A DNA stretch of 64,000 nucleotides from the NCBI RefSeq assembly GCF_014205165.1, contig NZ_JACHMZ010000001.1:6306501-6370500 (forward strand), written 5' to 3'. The stretch comes from Micromonospora carbonacea (GTDB taxonomy: Bacteria; Actinomycetota; Actinomycetes; Mycobacteriales; Micromonosporaceae). The notes under the pieces are model-generated. The model was not told the origin of the DNA, made no database searches, and saw nothing but the letters and a program-made list of their open reading frames with translations. Each line of letters begins with the position of its first letter. Position 1 is the first letter of the stretch. Below, piece by piece: positions 51,280 through 60,424 of this stretch. Both the position numbers and the translations under genes were made by a program.

Positions 51280-53985
51280 ATGGGTGAACACGTGCGGGAC
51301 CCGGATCGCATCGTGCTCCGCGGTGTCCGCCAGCACAACCTGCGGATCGGGGAGTTGTCCCTGCCCCGGGGCGGCCTGACCGTCGTCACCGGAGTCTCCG
51401 GCAGCGGCAAGTCGTCGCTGGCGTTCGACACGATCTACGCCGAGGGACATCGGCAGTACCTCGACAGCCTCTCCGCGCACGTGCGGCGCAGGCTGCCGAA
51501 GGTCGCCAGGCCCACGGTCGACTGGGTCAGCGGCCTGAGCCCGACCGTGGCGATCGAGCAGCGGACGATCAGCCGCAACCCACGGTCGAACGTCGGCACG
51601 ATCACCGAGATCTCCGACCGCCTGCGCCTGCTCTTCGCCCGTACCGGACGGCACGACTGCCGCAAGTGCGGCACCGGGGTCGCGCCGCTGGACACCGCCG
51701 CGCACCTCGCCGCGCTGGCCGAGGCTGCGGCCGAGGGGCCGGTACGGCTGGTGGCCGCCGAGCCGGACGGCGGCGAGACCGAGGTGCTGCGGCTGAACGC
51801 CGCCCCGGACGCCGACACGCTGGCCGACGCCGGGCTCCTCGTCGAACGGGAGCTGCGGGCCGAGCGGCGGCTGACCGTGCTGCGGGATCGGACGCCGGTG
51901 CGGCACCTCGCGGCCGGCTGGGTCTGCCCGCACTGCGGCACCGAGGTGCACGCGACGTCGTCGGAGTGGTTCACGCCGAACTCGCCGGCCGGGATGTGCG
52001 ACCACTGCCAGGGGCTCGGCTTCACCTACCGCGTCGACACCGCGCGGCTCGTCGGCGACGCCCGCGAGTCGGTCCGCTCCGGAGCGCTCACCTTCTACGG
52101 CGACCGCCGCCGGGGCAAGAAGACCTGGTGGCCGCAGCGGAATCTGCCGGACCTGCTGGCCGAGGCGGGGGCGGGCCTGGACACCCCCTGGGAGGATCTG
52201 GCCGCCGCGGCCGCCGACCGGATCCTGGGCGATCTGACCGAGCACATCGAGCGGCTGTTCAGGGATGCCGACTCGCCCGAGCGCAAGGCGTTCTACCAGG
52301 GCTTCATGGTCCAGCGGCAGTGCGGTGCCTGCGGCGGCACCCGGCACTGTGCGGAGGCGCTCGCGGTGCGCCTGGCCGGCCGCAACATCGCGGAGGTCAA
52401 CGGGCTGGCGGTCTCCCGGCTGCGGGACTGGGTCGGCGAGGTCCGCGCCGAGCTGGCGGGCAACTACCTGGCCGCGCTCTCCGCCGAACTGCTCGACCAG
52501 GTCGACGCCCGGGTCGAGTTCCTCCTCGAGGTGGGCCTGCACTATCTCTCGCTCGACCGCGCCGCGCCCACGCTCTCGGCCGGCGAGGGCCAGCGGCTCC
52601 GGCTGGCCCGGCAGCTCGGATCGGGTCTGGTCGGCGTCGTCTACGTGTTGGACGAGCCGTCGATCGGCCTGCACGCGCGGGACAACGGGCGGCTGATCGG
52701 GATGCTGCGCCGGCTGGCCGACGCGGGCAACACGGTGCTCGTCGTCGAGCACGACAGGGAGACGATGGAGGCGGCCGACCACCTGGTCGACATGGGGCCG
52801 GGCGCCGGGACGCGCGGCGGCCTGGTCGTCGCGTCCGGTCCGACCGCCGAGGTCGTCGCCCACGGCACGTCGGCCACCAGCGCGTACCTTCGCAACGAGC
52901 GGGCGGTGGTCTCGCCCCGGCCGGAGCGCCGCCGCCCGGACGACCGCAGGCTGGAACTGACCGGCGCCCGGCTGAACAACCTGCGCGGCGTCGATCTCAT
53001 CATCCCGATCGGGGTGCTGACCTGCGTCACCGGCGTGAGCGGGAGCGGCAAGAGCTCCCTGATCACCCGGACGCTCCAGCCGGCCGTCGACGCCGCGGTG
53101 CGGTGGCGGCGCACCCCCGTCGGCCCGTTCGACCGGCTCCGCGGCGCGGAGCACGTCCGCCGGGTGACGACCGTGACGCAGGACTCGATCGGCGGCTCGT
53201 CCCGGTCGACGCCCGCGACCTACCTGGGGGTGTTCGACGAGATCCGCAAGCTGTTCGCCGGCACCGACGAGGCCGTGCGGCGCGGGTACTCCACGGCGAT
53301 GTTCAGCTTCAACACCGAGGCGGGCGGGCGCTGCGACCGCTGCGCGGGCAAGGGCGCGGTGCGGATCGAGATGCTGTTCCTCGCCGACGTCTCGGTGCGC
53401 TGCCCGTCCTGCGACGGCCTGCGGTACTCGGCGCGCGTCCTGGAGATCACCCACCGGGGACGCACGATCGCCGAGACCCTCGCCCTGGAGGTCGGAGAGG
53501 CGATCGAGCTCTACGCCGACGCACCGGCGATCTCCGGTCCGCTCCGCACGCTGTCCCAGGTGGGGCTCGGCTATCTGCGGCTCGGGCAGGACACCGGCAC
53601 CCTCAGCGGCGGGGAGGCGCAACGGCTGAAGCTCGCCCGCGAGCTGCTCCGGCGCGACGAGGGCGGGACCCTCTACCTGATCGACGAGCCCACCACCGGC
53701 CTGCACTTCTCCGACGTCCAGGTGCTGCTCGACGTCCTGCACGACCTGGTCGACCGGGACAACACGGTGGTCGTCATCGAGCACAGCGTGGAGTTCGCCG
53801 CCGCGAGCGACTGGCTCGTCGATCTCGGACCGGGCGGCGGCGAGGATGGGGGCCGGCTGGTCGCGGCCGGCCCGCCGGAGCTGCTCGCCACCCACCCGGA
53901 CAGCGCGATCGCGCCCTACCTGGCCCGTCAGCTCGCGCTGACCGCGGCCCGCCGGCCCGCCCCGGAGACGCCGGGGCGTCGCTAG
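51280..53985 (+). CDS. UvrA paralogue (excinuclease-type ABC ATPase), probable self-resistance
   Basis: A 901-residue UvrA-like protein, shorter than housekeeping UvrA (about 950). It has two ABC ATPase halves: Walker A GVSGSGKSSLAFDTIYAEG (about 40) and GVSGSGKSSLITRTLQP (about 585), signatures LSAGEGQRLRLARQL and LSGGEAQRLKLARELL, and Walker B YVLDEPSIGLHARD and YLIDEPTTGLHFSD. Zinc-type CxxC pairs include CRKCG, CPHCG, CGACGG, CDRCAGKG and CPSCDG. Such paralogues (DrrC-like) occur in clusters for DNA-binding drugs and protect the producer. ATG 51280 follows GGAAGGGAC. Its stop shares CTAG with the convergent gene. Confidence 0.93.
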   Translation: MGEHVRDPDRIVLRGVRQHNLRIGELSLPRGGLTVVTGVSGSGKSSLAFDTIYAEGHRQYLDSLSAHVRRRLPKVARPTVDWVSGLSPTVAIEQRTISRNPRSNVGTITEISDRLRLLFARTGRHDCRKCGTGVAPLDTAAHLAALAEAAAEGPVRLVAAEPDGGETEVLRLNAAPDADTLADAGLLVERELRAERRLTVLRDRTPVRHLAAGWVCPHCGTEVHATSSEWFTPNSPAGMCDHCQGLGFTYRVDTARLVGDARESVRSGALTFYGDRRRGKKTWWPQRNLPDLLAEAGAGLDTPWEDLAAAAADRILGDLTEHIERLFRDADSPERKAFYQGFMVQRQCGACGGTRHCAEALAVRLAGRNIAEVNGLAVSRLRDWVGEVRAELAGNYLAALSAELLDQVDARVEFLLEVGLHYLSLDRAAPTLSAGEGQRLRLARQLGSGLVGVVYVLDEPSIGLHARDNGRLIGMLRRLADAGNTVLVVEHDRETMEAADHLVDMGPGAGTRGGLVVASGPTAEVVAHGTSATSAYLRNERAVVSPRPERRRPDDRRLELTGARLNNLRGVDLIIPIGVLTCVTGVSGSGKSSLITRTLQPAVDAAVRWRRTPVGPFDRLRGAEHVRRVTTVTQDSIGGSSRSTPATYLGVFDEIRKLFAGTDEAVRRGYSTAMFSFNTEAGGRCDRCAGKGAVRIEMLFLADVSVRCPSCDGLRYSARVLEITHRGRTIAETLALEVGEAIELYADAPAISGPLRTLSQVGLGYLRLGQDTGTLSGGEAQRLKLARELLRRDEGGTLYLIDEPTTGLHFSDVQVLLDVLHDLVDRDNTVVVIEHSVEFAAASDWLVDLGPGGGEDGGRLVAAGPPELLATHPDSAIAPYLARQLALTAARRPAPETPGRR

Positions 53986-54947
53986 CCGCCCAGTCCGCCG
54001 ACCAGCTCCACCTCGACGGGGGTAGGCGCGGACGGGCTGTAGCTGAGCACCCGCCGGGGCACGGTGAGCAGCTCGGGTTCCCCCGCGTACAGCCGTCTGG
54101 CCTCGTCGAAGGGGACCTCCGGGGTGGTCACCGCGGCCACCCGGTCGAGCAGCGCGGCGTCCGCGGCGTTGATCTCGCCGTGGCGGGTCATGCCCCAGTA
54201 GTCCCAGCGCAGCATCTCCACCTTGTTCAGCCCGGCCAGGTCGTCGACCAGGTTGTGCCGCAGGAACGGCCAGCCCTTCGTGAGCCCGTCCTCGAAGTCG
54301 GGGTCGACGACGAACGACATCGGGTCGGCCAGCCCGCTGCGGCAGCGCAGCCAGGCGTCGCCGGCGACGATGAAGCGGTCGGGCGGGACGTCCGACGAGC
54401 TGAAGCTCACCCCGTCGGTCTCGTCGACGTGCACGTCGGGCAGCTCGACGTCGACCCGACGCCAGCGGCGCTGCCCGGCGTCCCACACCTCGACGAGCTC
54501 GTGGTCGATGGTGCAGCCCGGGATGATGTACGAGGCGAAGCCGGCCCGGGCCCTGGCCGGCACACCGGCGTGGCGCAGCAGGGTCAGGTAGAGCACCGCG
54601 TAGTCGCGGCAGCTGCCGACCATCCGCCGGTTGGGCGGGCGCTCCTCGACGATCGGCCGGTCGTCGAGCTCGACGATGCGCCGCAGCATCGCCTCGGAGT
54701 AGCGCAGGTCGACCTCGGCCAGCCGGCCGGCCGGGATGCCGAGGGCGGCCAGGTCGGTGGAGCGGAAGTGGGTGAACAGCCCGCGTACCACGGCGCGCAC
54801 GGCCAGCGGGTCGGCCGGCAGGTCGACCAGGCGGGCGGCCTGCGGTCCCGGGTCGGTGACCGGGCTCTGCGCGGCGTAGTAGGCGAGCTCGTCGATCGCG
54901 GCGGGTCCGGCCCCGGCCGCCACGTCGTCGCGCGGGGCCGCCGTCAC
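53982..54947 (-). CDS. Transglutaminase-like enzyme 2
   Basis: A 321-residue papain-fold enzyme with Cys in MVGSCRDYAVLYLTLLRHAG, His in GCTIDHELVEVWD and Asp in WRRVDVELPD. ATG 54945-54947 overlaps the stop of the carrier-protein gene by 4 nt. Direct coupling to a carrier protein favours an AdmF-like role: making an amide bond from a carrier-bound acyl group. It is the last gene of the ten-gene minus-strand operon and a diverged paralogue of the 48277-49137 protein. Confidence 0.87.
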   Translation of the reverse strand: MTAAPRDDVAAGAGPAAIDELAYYAAQSPVTDPGPQAARLVDLPADPLAVRAVVRGLFTHFRSTDLAALGIPAGRLAEVDLRYSEAMLRRIVELDDRPIVEERPPNRRMVGSCRDYAVLYLTLLRHAGVPARARAGFASYIIPGCTIDHELVEVWDAGQRRWRRVDVELPDVHVDETDGVSFSSSDVPPDRFIVAGDAWLRCRSGLADPMSFVVDPDFEDGLTKGWPFLRHNLVDDLAGLNKVEMLRWDYWGMTRHGEINAADAALLDRVAAVTTPEVPFDEARRLYAGEPELLTVPRRVLSYSPSAPTPVEVELVGGLGG

Positions 54948-55228
54948 GTCTCCACCTCGACGCCCCGGTGGTCGACGATGACCGAGGCCAGCGCGGCGGG
55001 GCTGGCGTCGTCGAAGATCGCCGTGAGGAGCTCGGAACGGAGCCGCTCGACGGCGTCCTCGCCCACCGGCTCGTAGCGCTCGATCAGCCGGGAGAGCACC
55101 TCGACGGCCCGCATCGAGTCGCCGCCGCAGTCGAAGAAGTCCTCGGTCGGCGCCAGCGGCGCACGCAGCAGCACGTCGCCCATCGTGTGCGCGACGACCG
55201 ACATCAGCTCGCCGATGTCGTCGGTCAT
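54944..55228 (-). CDS. Carrier protein (PCP/ACP type)
   Basis: A 94-residue stand-alone carrier protein. The phosphopantetheine Ser is S38 in FFDCGGDSMRAVEVLSRLIE, the GGDS form typical of peptidyl carriers. It lies 37 bases after the acyl-CoA dehydrogenase and overlaps the transglutaminase-like gene by 4 nt. It probably holds an acyl or aminoacyl unit for amide formation. Confidence 0.88.
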   Translation of the reverse strand: MTDDIGELMSVVAHTMGDVLLRAPLAPTEDFFDCGGDSMRAVEVLSRLIERYEPVGEDAVERLRSELLTAIFDDASPAALASVIVDHRGVEVET

Positions 55229-55265
55229 TGTCCCCACCTGTCCTCCGCGGTCGGCATGGGTCGGA

Positions 55266-56456
55266 TCAGCTCTCGGTCGGCAGCCGGGCGGCCTGCAACG
55301 GCGGGAAGGCACCACGCAGCAGGCCGCCGAAGACGCCCAGCCGCTGGATGTTGCTGGTGCCCTCCATGTACTCCACCGAACCGGCGTCGCGGACCAGCTT
55401 GTCCAGCAGCGGGTGTTCCAGCCGGGCCCCGGGGCCGAAGAAGTCGAGGGCCGCCAGCGTCACGCGTTCGGCCAGCCGCGCCGAGGTGGCCTTCGCCGCC
55501 GACGCGAGATGCCCGGCGGACGGGTCGTGGTCGACCGCGGCGGCCGCGGCGCGCAGCATCCGCCGGGTGGTGGCGATGGCCCGTTCCATCCGCTCCAGGC
55601 GCAGCCGCTCGGCGACCCGCAACGAGCTGCGCTCGGCCAGCACGTACTCGTAGGCGGCGCGGGCGACGCCGACCCCCATGACCGCCACCGCGGGGCGCAG
55701 CAGGTTGAACGTGCGCAGCCAGGCGGCCATCCCGCGCCGGCTGGGCCGCAGGTGGGCGCCGAGCACCCGGTCGGGCGTCAGCTCGACGTCGTCGAGGGTG
55801 ATCTCGCCGAGCCCGGCGCCGCGTACGCCGATGGTCCGCACCGGGGTGGTGGCGAACCCCGGTGCGGTCGCGTCGACGAGCACGGCCGCGAACCCCAGCG
55901 GACCGGGCCCGGTCCGGGCGAAGACGACGCCGAACTCGGCCCGGCCCGCGTTGCCCACGTAGCGCTTGACGCCGTTGAGCCGGGCCGGGCCGTCCGGGTC
56001 GGCGGACGGCGTCAGCCGGGTCGCCATGTTCGCGGCGTCCGAGCCGTGCTCGGGCTCGGAGAGGGCGAAGAACGTCCAGGTCGGACGCAGCAGCAGCCGA
56101 CCGTAGAACCACTCCTTCTGTTCCTGGCTGCCCAGCGCGTCCACCACGACGCCGCTCATGGGACCGCCCGGCGAGCCAAGCATCATGCCCAGGTCGGCGC
56201 AGGCCCCCTCCTCGAAGAAGACGACCCGCTCGGACGCGCTCATGAGGTAGTAGGTCTGGTCGCCGAGCACCAGCGGCTCCGGGTTGAACTCCGGCGGGAT
56301 CTGGAGGGCGGCCACCCGGGCCAGCGCCGGCAGATGCGCCACCCGGGTGACCGCGTCCGGGTCCCGGTCCACCTCGAGGGCGTACGGACGCATCTCCGCG
56401 GCCCATTCCCGGGCCTGGGCCTGCAACCGGCGGAGCCGCGGTTCGAGCTCGGTCAT
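55266..56456 (-). CDS. Acyl-CoA dehydrogenase-like flavoprotein
   Basis: A 396-residue acyl-CoA/acyl-ACP dehydrogenase. FAD and substrate motifs are FFALSEPEHGSDAANMATRL and RLNGVKRYVGNAGRAEFGVV; the C-terminal catalytic Glu is in SVEYMEGTSNIQRLGVFGG. ATG 56454-56456 overlaps by 4 nt the stop of a short acyl-CoA-dehydrogenase-like gene, so the two may form a heteromer. It probably introduces a double bond into a carrier-bound chain. Confidence 0.92.
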   Translation of the reverse strand: MTELEPRLRRLQAQAREWAAEMRPYALEVDRDPDAVTRVAHLPALARVAALQIPPEFNPEPLVLGDQTYYLMSASERVVFFEEGACADLGMMLGSPGGPMSGVVVDALGSQEQKEWFYGRLLLRPTWTFFALSEPEHGSDAANMATRLTPSADPDGPARLNGVKRYVGNAGRAEFGVVFARTGPGPLGFAAVLVDATAPGFATTPVRTIGVRGAGLGEITLDDVELTPDRVLGAHLRPSRRGMAAWLRTFNLLRPAVAVMGVGVARAAYEYVLAERSSLRVAERLRLERMERAIATTRRMLRAAAAAVDHDPSAGHLASAAKATSARLAERVTLAALDFFGPGARLEHPLLDKLVRDAGSVEYMEGTSNIQRLGVFGGLLRGAFPPLQAARLPTES

Positions 56457-57142
56457 TCGTCGAACCCCCCTGGCATCGACCCGGTCCCGGCGCGGTAGGC
56501 GTCGGCGAGCAGCTCGGACACGTACACCGTGCTGCCCGGACCGCCCTCGACGTAGCCGTGCGCGCCGAGCAGCCGGACCCCGGCCCGGTCGACGGCGGTG
56601 ATCTGCGCGTGCAGGTCGGCGACGGCCGGGGCGTCGAGGCCGTCGGGCCCGGCGCCGTCGAGCGCGCAGCGCACCTGCAACTGCTCCATGACGACGTCGG
56701 CGACCGCGCTCTTGACCACGCTGTGCTGCAACAGCACCACGTCCCCGGTGTACCGCCGGTCGAGGTAGCGCAGCGCGCCTTCGAGCAGCCGGTAGGACAG
56801 GCCGAGGCGCAGCCCGGCCAGCGCGGTGGTCCACGAGCGCGCCTCCGGCACCCGGACGGCGGTCACCGGCCGGCGGGCCCGCAACCCGGTCAGGCCGGGC
56901 ACGCCGGTGTCCAGGCGCTCGACGGTGTCGGCCGGGGCCCACTCCCACTCGCCCTGGCGCAGCCGGTCCGCGGTCGCGGCCAGTTCGTCGGGCACCAGCC
57001 CGTGACCGGCCGGGCCGAGGACCACGACCCCCGGATCGACGGCGGCGTGCAGCGCCGTGAGCGCCGCCGACCAGCCGCTCGCGTGCGCGACGGCGAGCAT
57101 CGCCGGCCACGCTGCGCCGAGGGCCGTGCCTGTCCTGGTCAT
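56453..57142 (-). CDS. Short acyl-CoA dehydrogenase C-terminal-domain protein
   Basis: A 229-residue protein resembling only the C-terminal helical domain of acyl-CoA dehydrogenases (GLRLGLSYRLLEGALRYLDR, LQHSVVKSAVADVVMEQLQ, RLLGAHGYVEGG). The N-terminal helical and beta domains are replaced by about 100 unrelated residues. It probably partners the full-length enzyme encoded next in a heteromeric dehydrogenase. 4-nt overlaps join it to both neighbours. Confidence 0.8.
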   Translation of the reverse strand: MTRTGTALGAAWPAMLAVAHASGWSAALTALHAAVDPGVVVLGPAGHGLVPDELAATADRLRQGEWEWAPADTVERLDTGVPGLTGLRARRPVTAVRVPEARSWTTALAGLRLGLSYRLLEGALRYLDRRYTGDVVLLQHSVVKSAVADVVMEQLQVRCALDGAGPDGLDAPAVADLHAQITAVDRAGVRLLGAHGYVEGGPGSTVYVSELLADAYRAGTGSMPGGFDE

Positions 57143-58071
57143 GGCAGCTTCTCCTGCTCCTCGGGGTCGACGACGTGCCCGTCGGCACCGGGCTCGACGG
57201 CACCGGGCTCGACGGGGCCGGCCTCGACGGTGATCGCGCAGTGGGCGAACTGACCCAGCCCGGGGTCGTAGTCGGCGAGCAGCACCCGGCGGCCCGTGCG
57301 ACGCCAGCCGTCCCACTCGGCGGCGAGCACGGACCAGATGCCGCTGGCCGGGCGTCCGGCGGGCACCGCGACGGTGCCCGCCGGGAGCCGGTCGCCGCAG
57401 GCGGCCACCAGGCCGGGACCGGCCAGCGCGGTGACCGCTGCGGGTCGCTCCCCGGCCAGCAGCGCCGACCAGCGGGCGGCCACCTGGTCGGGCGGCACGG
57501 GATGCGGTTGCGCCGTCTCGACCCGGTGCGCCGCGTCGGCGTCCAGGACCAGCACGGTCACCGCGTCCTCGGCGACCCGCAGGTGCGCCGGCACCGGTTC
57601 GGAGTGCAGCACGCTGGCCTGGTCCAGGGCGAACACCAGGATCCGGCGGGCGTCCAGCCGGCTGCGGTTCTCGGCCAGCCACAGCGCGGTGAACACCCCG
57701 AGCAGGCCCAGGTCGGCGACGCCGAAGACCAGCCCGACGTCCGGGACGGCCGAGTCGAGGAAGCACATCGGGAAGCCGGGCTCGGCGTCCGGCGCCGCGC
57801 TGGCCATGACGGCGAGGTCGAACCGGTCGCCGTGGCCCTTCAGGTCGGGCAGCACGGCCTCGACCAGGTCGGTGAACGACACCCGCCCGGCCGCCAGCCC
57901 CTCCTGGTCGGCCGCCAGCCCGAAGGTGCCGTACAGGTCGCGGAAGTAGTCGTGGTCCTGCGGGCGGAACTCGCGCCGGTCGATCCCGGTGCGCTGGGCG
58001 ACCGCGGCCAGGCGCAGATCCCGCGGCCCGGCCCGGCCGTTGTCGGCCGGTCGGGAAACCGTGATGTACAT
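57139..58071 (-). CDS. KAS/thiolase-fold protein lacking the active-site Cys
   Basis: A 310-residue protein that can be laid against the KAS III protein encoded just upstream: FDLAVMASAAPDAEPGF parallels its YVIQARTMPVVAPHP, and VFGVADLGLLGVFTALWLAE parallels CLTQHACASGLLAVEVAGE, with the nucleophilic Cys gone. This suggests a chain-length-factor-like, non-catalytic partner of the KAS III. No recognised named family. The C-terminus ends in an acidic tail. It starts at ATG 58069-58071, 52 bases after the KAS III stop. Confidence 0.6.
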   Translation of the reverse strand: MYITVSRPADNGRAGPRDLRLAAVAQRTGIDRREFRPQDHDYFRDLYGTFGLAADQEGLAAGRVSFTDLVEAVLPDLKGHGDRFDLAVMASAAPDAEPGFPMCFLDSAVPDVGLVFGVADLGLLGVFTALWLAENRSRLDARRILVFALDQASVLHSEPVPAHLRVAEDAVTVLVLDADAAHRVETAQPHPVPPDQVAARWSALLAGERPAAVTALAGPGLVAACGDRLPAGTVAVPAGRPASGIWSVLAAEWDGWRRTGRRVLLADYDPGLGQFAHCAITVEAGPVEPGAVEPGADGHVVDPEEQEKLP

Positions 58072-58123
58072 GCCGGTGGCTCCTCCTGCGGGCTCGATCG
58101 GGTCGGTGCGGCGGCAACCGGGC

Positions 58124-59059
58124 TCAGTGCTCGAGGACCATGGCCGAGAAGGTCGCTCCCAGCCCCACCGAGGTCATCAGGTAGCGGTCGCCCGGCCGCA
58201 GCCGTCCGGCGTCGACCGCGGTCCGGTAGTTGATGAAGCTGTCGGCCCCGAAGCAGTGCCCGCAGCCGGCCAGGTTGTCCATGAACAGCCGATCGGCGCC
58301 GCGCACGCCGAGCAGCCGCAGCACCCGCAGCCACGACATCCGGTTGACGTTGTGCGGCAGGATCAGCGCGATGTCGTCGAGGTCGAGCCCGGCGCTGCGC
58401 ACCGCGGCGTCGATCACCTCGGCCAGCAGCGCCGGGTACTCGTCGTGGAAGGCCGCGGTCAGTTCCTCGTCGAGCCAGGCGCCGCGGTGGAACTTCCCGC
58501 AGGTGCGGGTCGCGTAGGCCAGCATCCGGTCCCGGTCACCACCGGCGGCGACCAGGACGGCGGCGGCGCCCTCGCCCATGACGCCGGTGTCGGCCAACAC
58601 CTTGCCCGCCGTGGTGAACGCCTTCTCCCCGGCCACCAGCAGGGCCAGCGCCTGCGGATCGGGGTCGGCGGCCAGCAGCTCGCCGGCCACCTCGACGGCC
58701 AGCAGCCCGGAGGCGCAGGCGTGCTGGGTGAGGCAGATCGCGGTGGCGCCCTCCAGCCCCAGCCGCCGGCACGCCTCGGCGAGCGGGTTGACCGGGTGCG
58801 GGGCGACCACCGGCATGGTTCGCGCCTGGATCACGTAGCGGATCCGCGGCCGGTACGCGGCGAAGTCGGGCAGCCCGTTCGCCGCCGCGACCAGCAGGTC
58901 GGCCGGGCCGGCCGCCGGGTCGAGCGGGATCCGGTCGAACCCGAAGAACCGCTCGTACATCCGTACCCGCGGCTCGGGGATGCCGTGCTCGCGCAGGAAC
59001 GCGGCCACCGGCACCGTCGCCTCCGGGATGTGGCTCGCCACCGCGACCAGCGACGTCAT
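58124..59059 (-). CDS. 3-oxoacyl-ACP synthase III (KAS III) family enzyme
   Basis: A 311-residue thiolase-fold condensing enzyme or acyltransferase. The nucleophile Cys is in TQHACASGLLAVEV (about 113), the His in LILPHNVNRMSWLRV (about 236). The third position, normally the Asn of GNTSA, reads GCGHCFGADSF, so the triad looks like Cys-His-His, seen in some atypical KAS III-like acyltransferases. ATG 59057-59059 overlaps the MATE gene stop by 4 nt. It could extend or transfer the acyl chain made on the ACP. Confidence 0.88.
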   Translation of the reverse strand: MTSLVAVASHIPEATVPVAAFLREHGIPEPRVRMYERFFGFDRIPLDPAAGPADLLVAAANGLPDFAAYRPRIRYVIQARTMPVVAPHPVNPLAEACRRLGLEGATAICLTQHACASGLLAVEVAGELLAADPDPQALALLVAGEKAFTTAGKVLADTGVMGEGAAAVLVAAGGDRDRMLAYATRTCGKFHRGAWLDEELTAAFHDEYPALLAEVIDAAVRSAGLDLDDIALILPHNVNRMSWLRVLRLLGVRGADRLFMDNLAGCGHCFGADSFINYRTAVDAGRLRPGDRYLMTSVGLGATFSAMVLEH

Positions 59060-60423
59060 CGCGTACCGCCGGCCAGCGGGGCCTCGACCATGGCCACCGG
59101 GCGCATCCGGCGCACCCGTCGCACGGCGATCACCACCACGACCAGGCCGACCACGTTGCCCACGGCGGCGGTCGCGTAGAGCGCCGTCGGGTCGTCGAGG
59201 GCCCGCGCCAGCACCCCGCCGACGACGACGATCTCGGCGAAGTAGATGACGTTGAGCAGCAGGGCGAGCGTGCCGTTGCCGATGTGCTCCAGGAAGGTCA
59301 GCGAGGCCAGCACCGGGCCCTGCGCCAGGTAGGTCAGGGCGACCACGCCGATGTAGAGCCCGACCGCGGCGACCACCCGCGGGTCGTCGGAGACGATCCG
59401 CCCGACCGTGTCGCGCAGCAGCCAGATGACCGCCGCCACCACCGCGTAGAAGACGAAGGTCAGCTCCAGGCCGGCGCGCAGGATCTCCCCCGCCCCGTCC
59501 ACCGAGCCCGCACCGCGCCGTTGGTTGATCACGATCGCGGTCGCCCCGCCGAGCTGGATGCCCGGGATGATGATCAGCGCCTGGAGCGTGGACGCCGCGG
59601 CGTAGCCCGAGATCGTGTCCGGGCCGAAGGGCGTCAGCACCCACAGCATGCCCACGTTGAACAGCGAGATCAGCACGTAGGACAGGGCGACCGGCAGCCC
59701 GACGCCCCGCAGGAAGCCGGCGACCTCGCCGCGCACCGGCACTCCGGTGAGGCGACCCCACAGCCGGTGGCGACGCATGAACCACATGCCGGGGACCGCC
59801 GCGGCCGCGCTCGCCACCGCGGTCGCGATCGGCACGCTGAACAGCCCCAGCCCGGCGCCGAAGCCGAGCAGGCCGACGAGCGCGAACTCGACCGCCGCGC
59901 TGGTGAGGGTGACCACCGCGGCCGCCCGGGCGTGCCCGAAGCCGCGCAGCGCCGCCGAGCACAGCGCCGGCAGCACCACGGTCAGGCTGGCCAGTGACGT
60001 CCAGCGCAGGAACCGGACGAACTCGGCCCGCTCGGCCGCCGGCACGTCCAGCAGCGCGCCCAGCGCGGGGCCACCGAGGTAGAGCACCAGGCACAGCACG
60101 ACCCCGGTGACCACGAACACCCGCAACAGCGCCACCGCGGTCGGAACCAGGTCCTCAGGTCGTTCGCGTCCCCTGCTGATCGACGCCATGACCTGGTACG
60201 TGATGGCGAACGCCGTGCTCATGGCGACGAACAGCAGCAGGATCGGCATCGTCAACGACCGGATGTAGAGCGCCTCGTTGCTGACCCGGCCGAGGAGCGC
60301 CACCACGCCGATGATCTCGACGAAGAGCACGACGTCGGCGATCGTCATCGGCAGCGCCAGCCCGGCGATGGCGCGTCGGGTCCCGGACCGGTCGGCCGCG
60401 ACCGAGCCGCTGCGGTCGGCCAT
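59056..60423 (-). CDS. MATE-family efflux transporter
   Basis: A 455-residue membrane protein with about twelve hydrophobic helices, in the MATE (multidrug and toxin extrusion) fold: GLALPMTIADVVLFVEIIG at the start, AALRGFGHARAAAVVTLTSA in the middle and IIPGIQLGGATAIVINQRRG later. It probably exports the cluster product by cation antiport. ATG at 60421-60423 nearly abuts the ACP stop. Confidence 0.9.
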   Translation of the reverse strand: MADRSGSVAADRSGTRRAIAGLALPMTIADVVLFVEIIGVVALLGRVSNEALYIRSLTMPILLLFVAMSTAFAITYQVMASISRGRERPEDLVPTAVALLRVFVVTGVVLCLVLYLGGPALGALLDVPAAERAEFVRFLRWTSLASLTVVLPALCSAALRGFGHARAAAVVTLTSAAVEFALVGLLGFGAGLGLFSVPIATAVASAAAAVPGMWFMRRHRLWGRLTGVPVRGEVAGFLRGVGLPVALSYVLISLFNVGMLWVLTPFGPDTISGYAAASTLQALIIIPGIQLGGATAIVINQRRGAGSVDGAGEILRAGLELTFVFYAVVAAVIWLLRDTVGRIVSDDPRVVAAVGLYIGVVALTYLAQGPVLASLTFLEHIGNGTLALLLNVIYFAEIVVVGGVLARALDDPTALYATAAVGNVVGLVVVVIAVRRVRRMRPVAMVEAPLAGGTR

Positions 60424-60424
60424 G

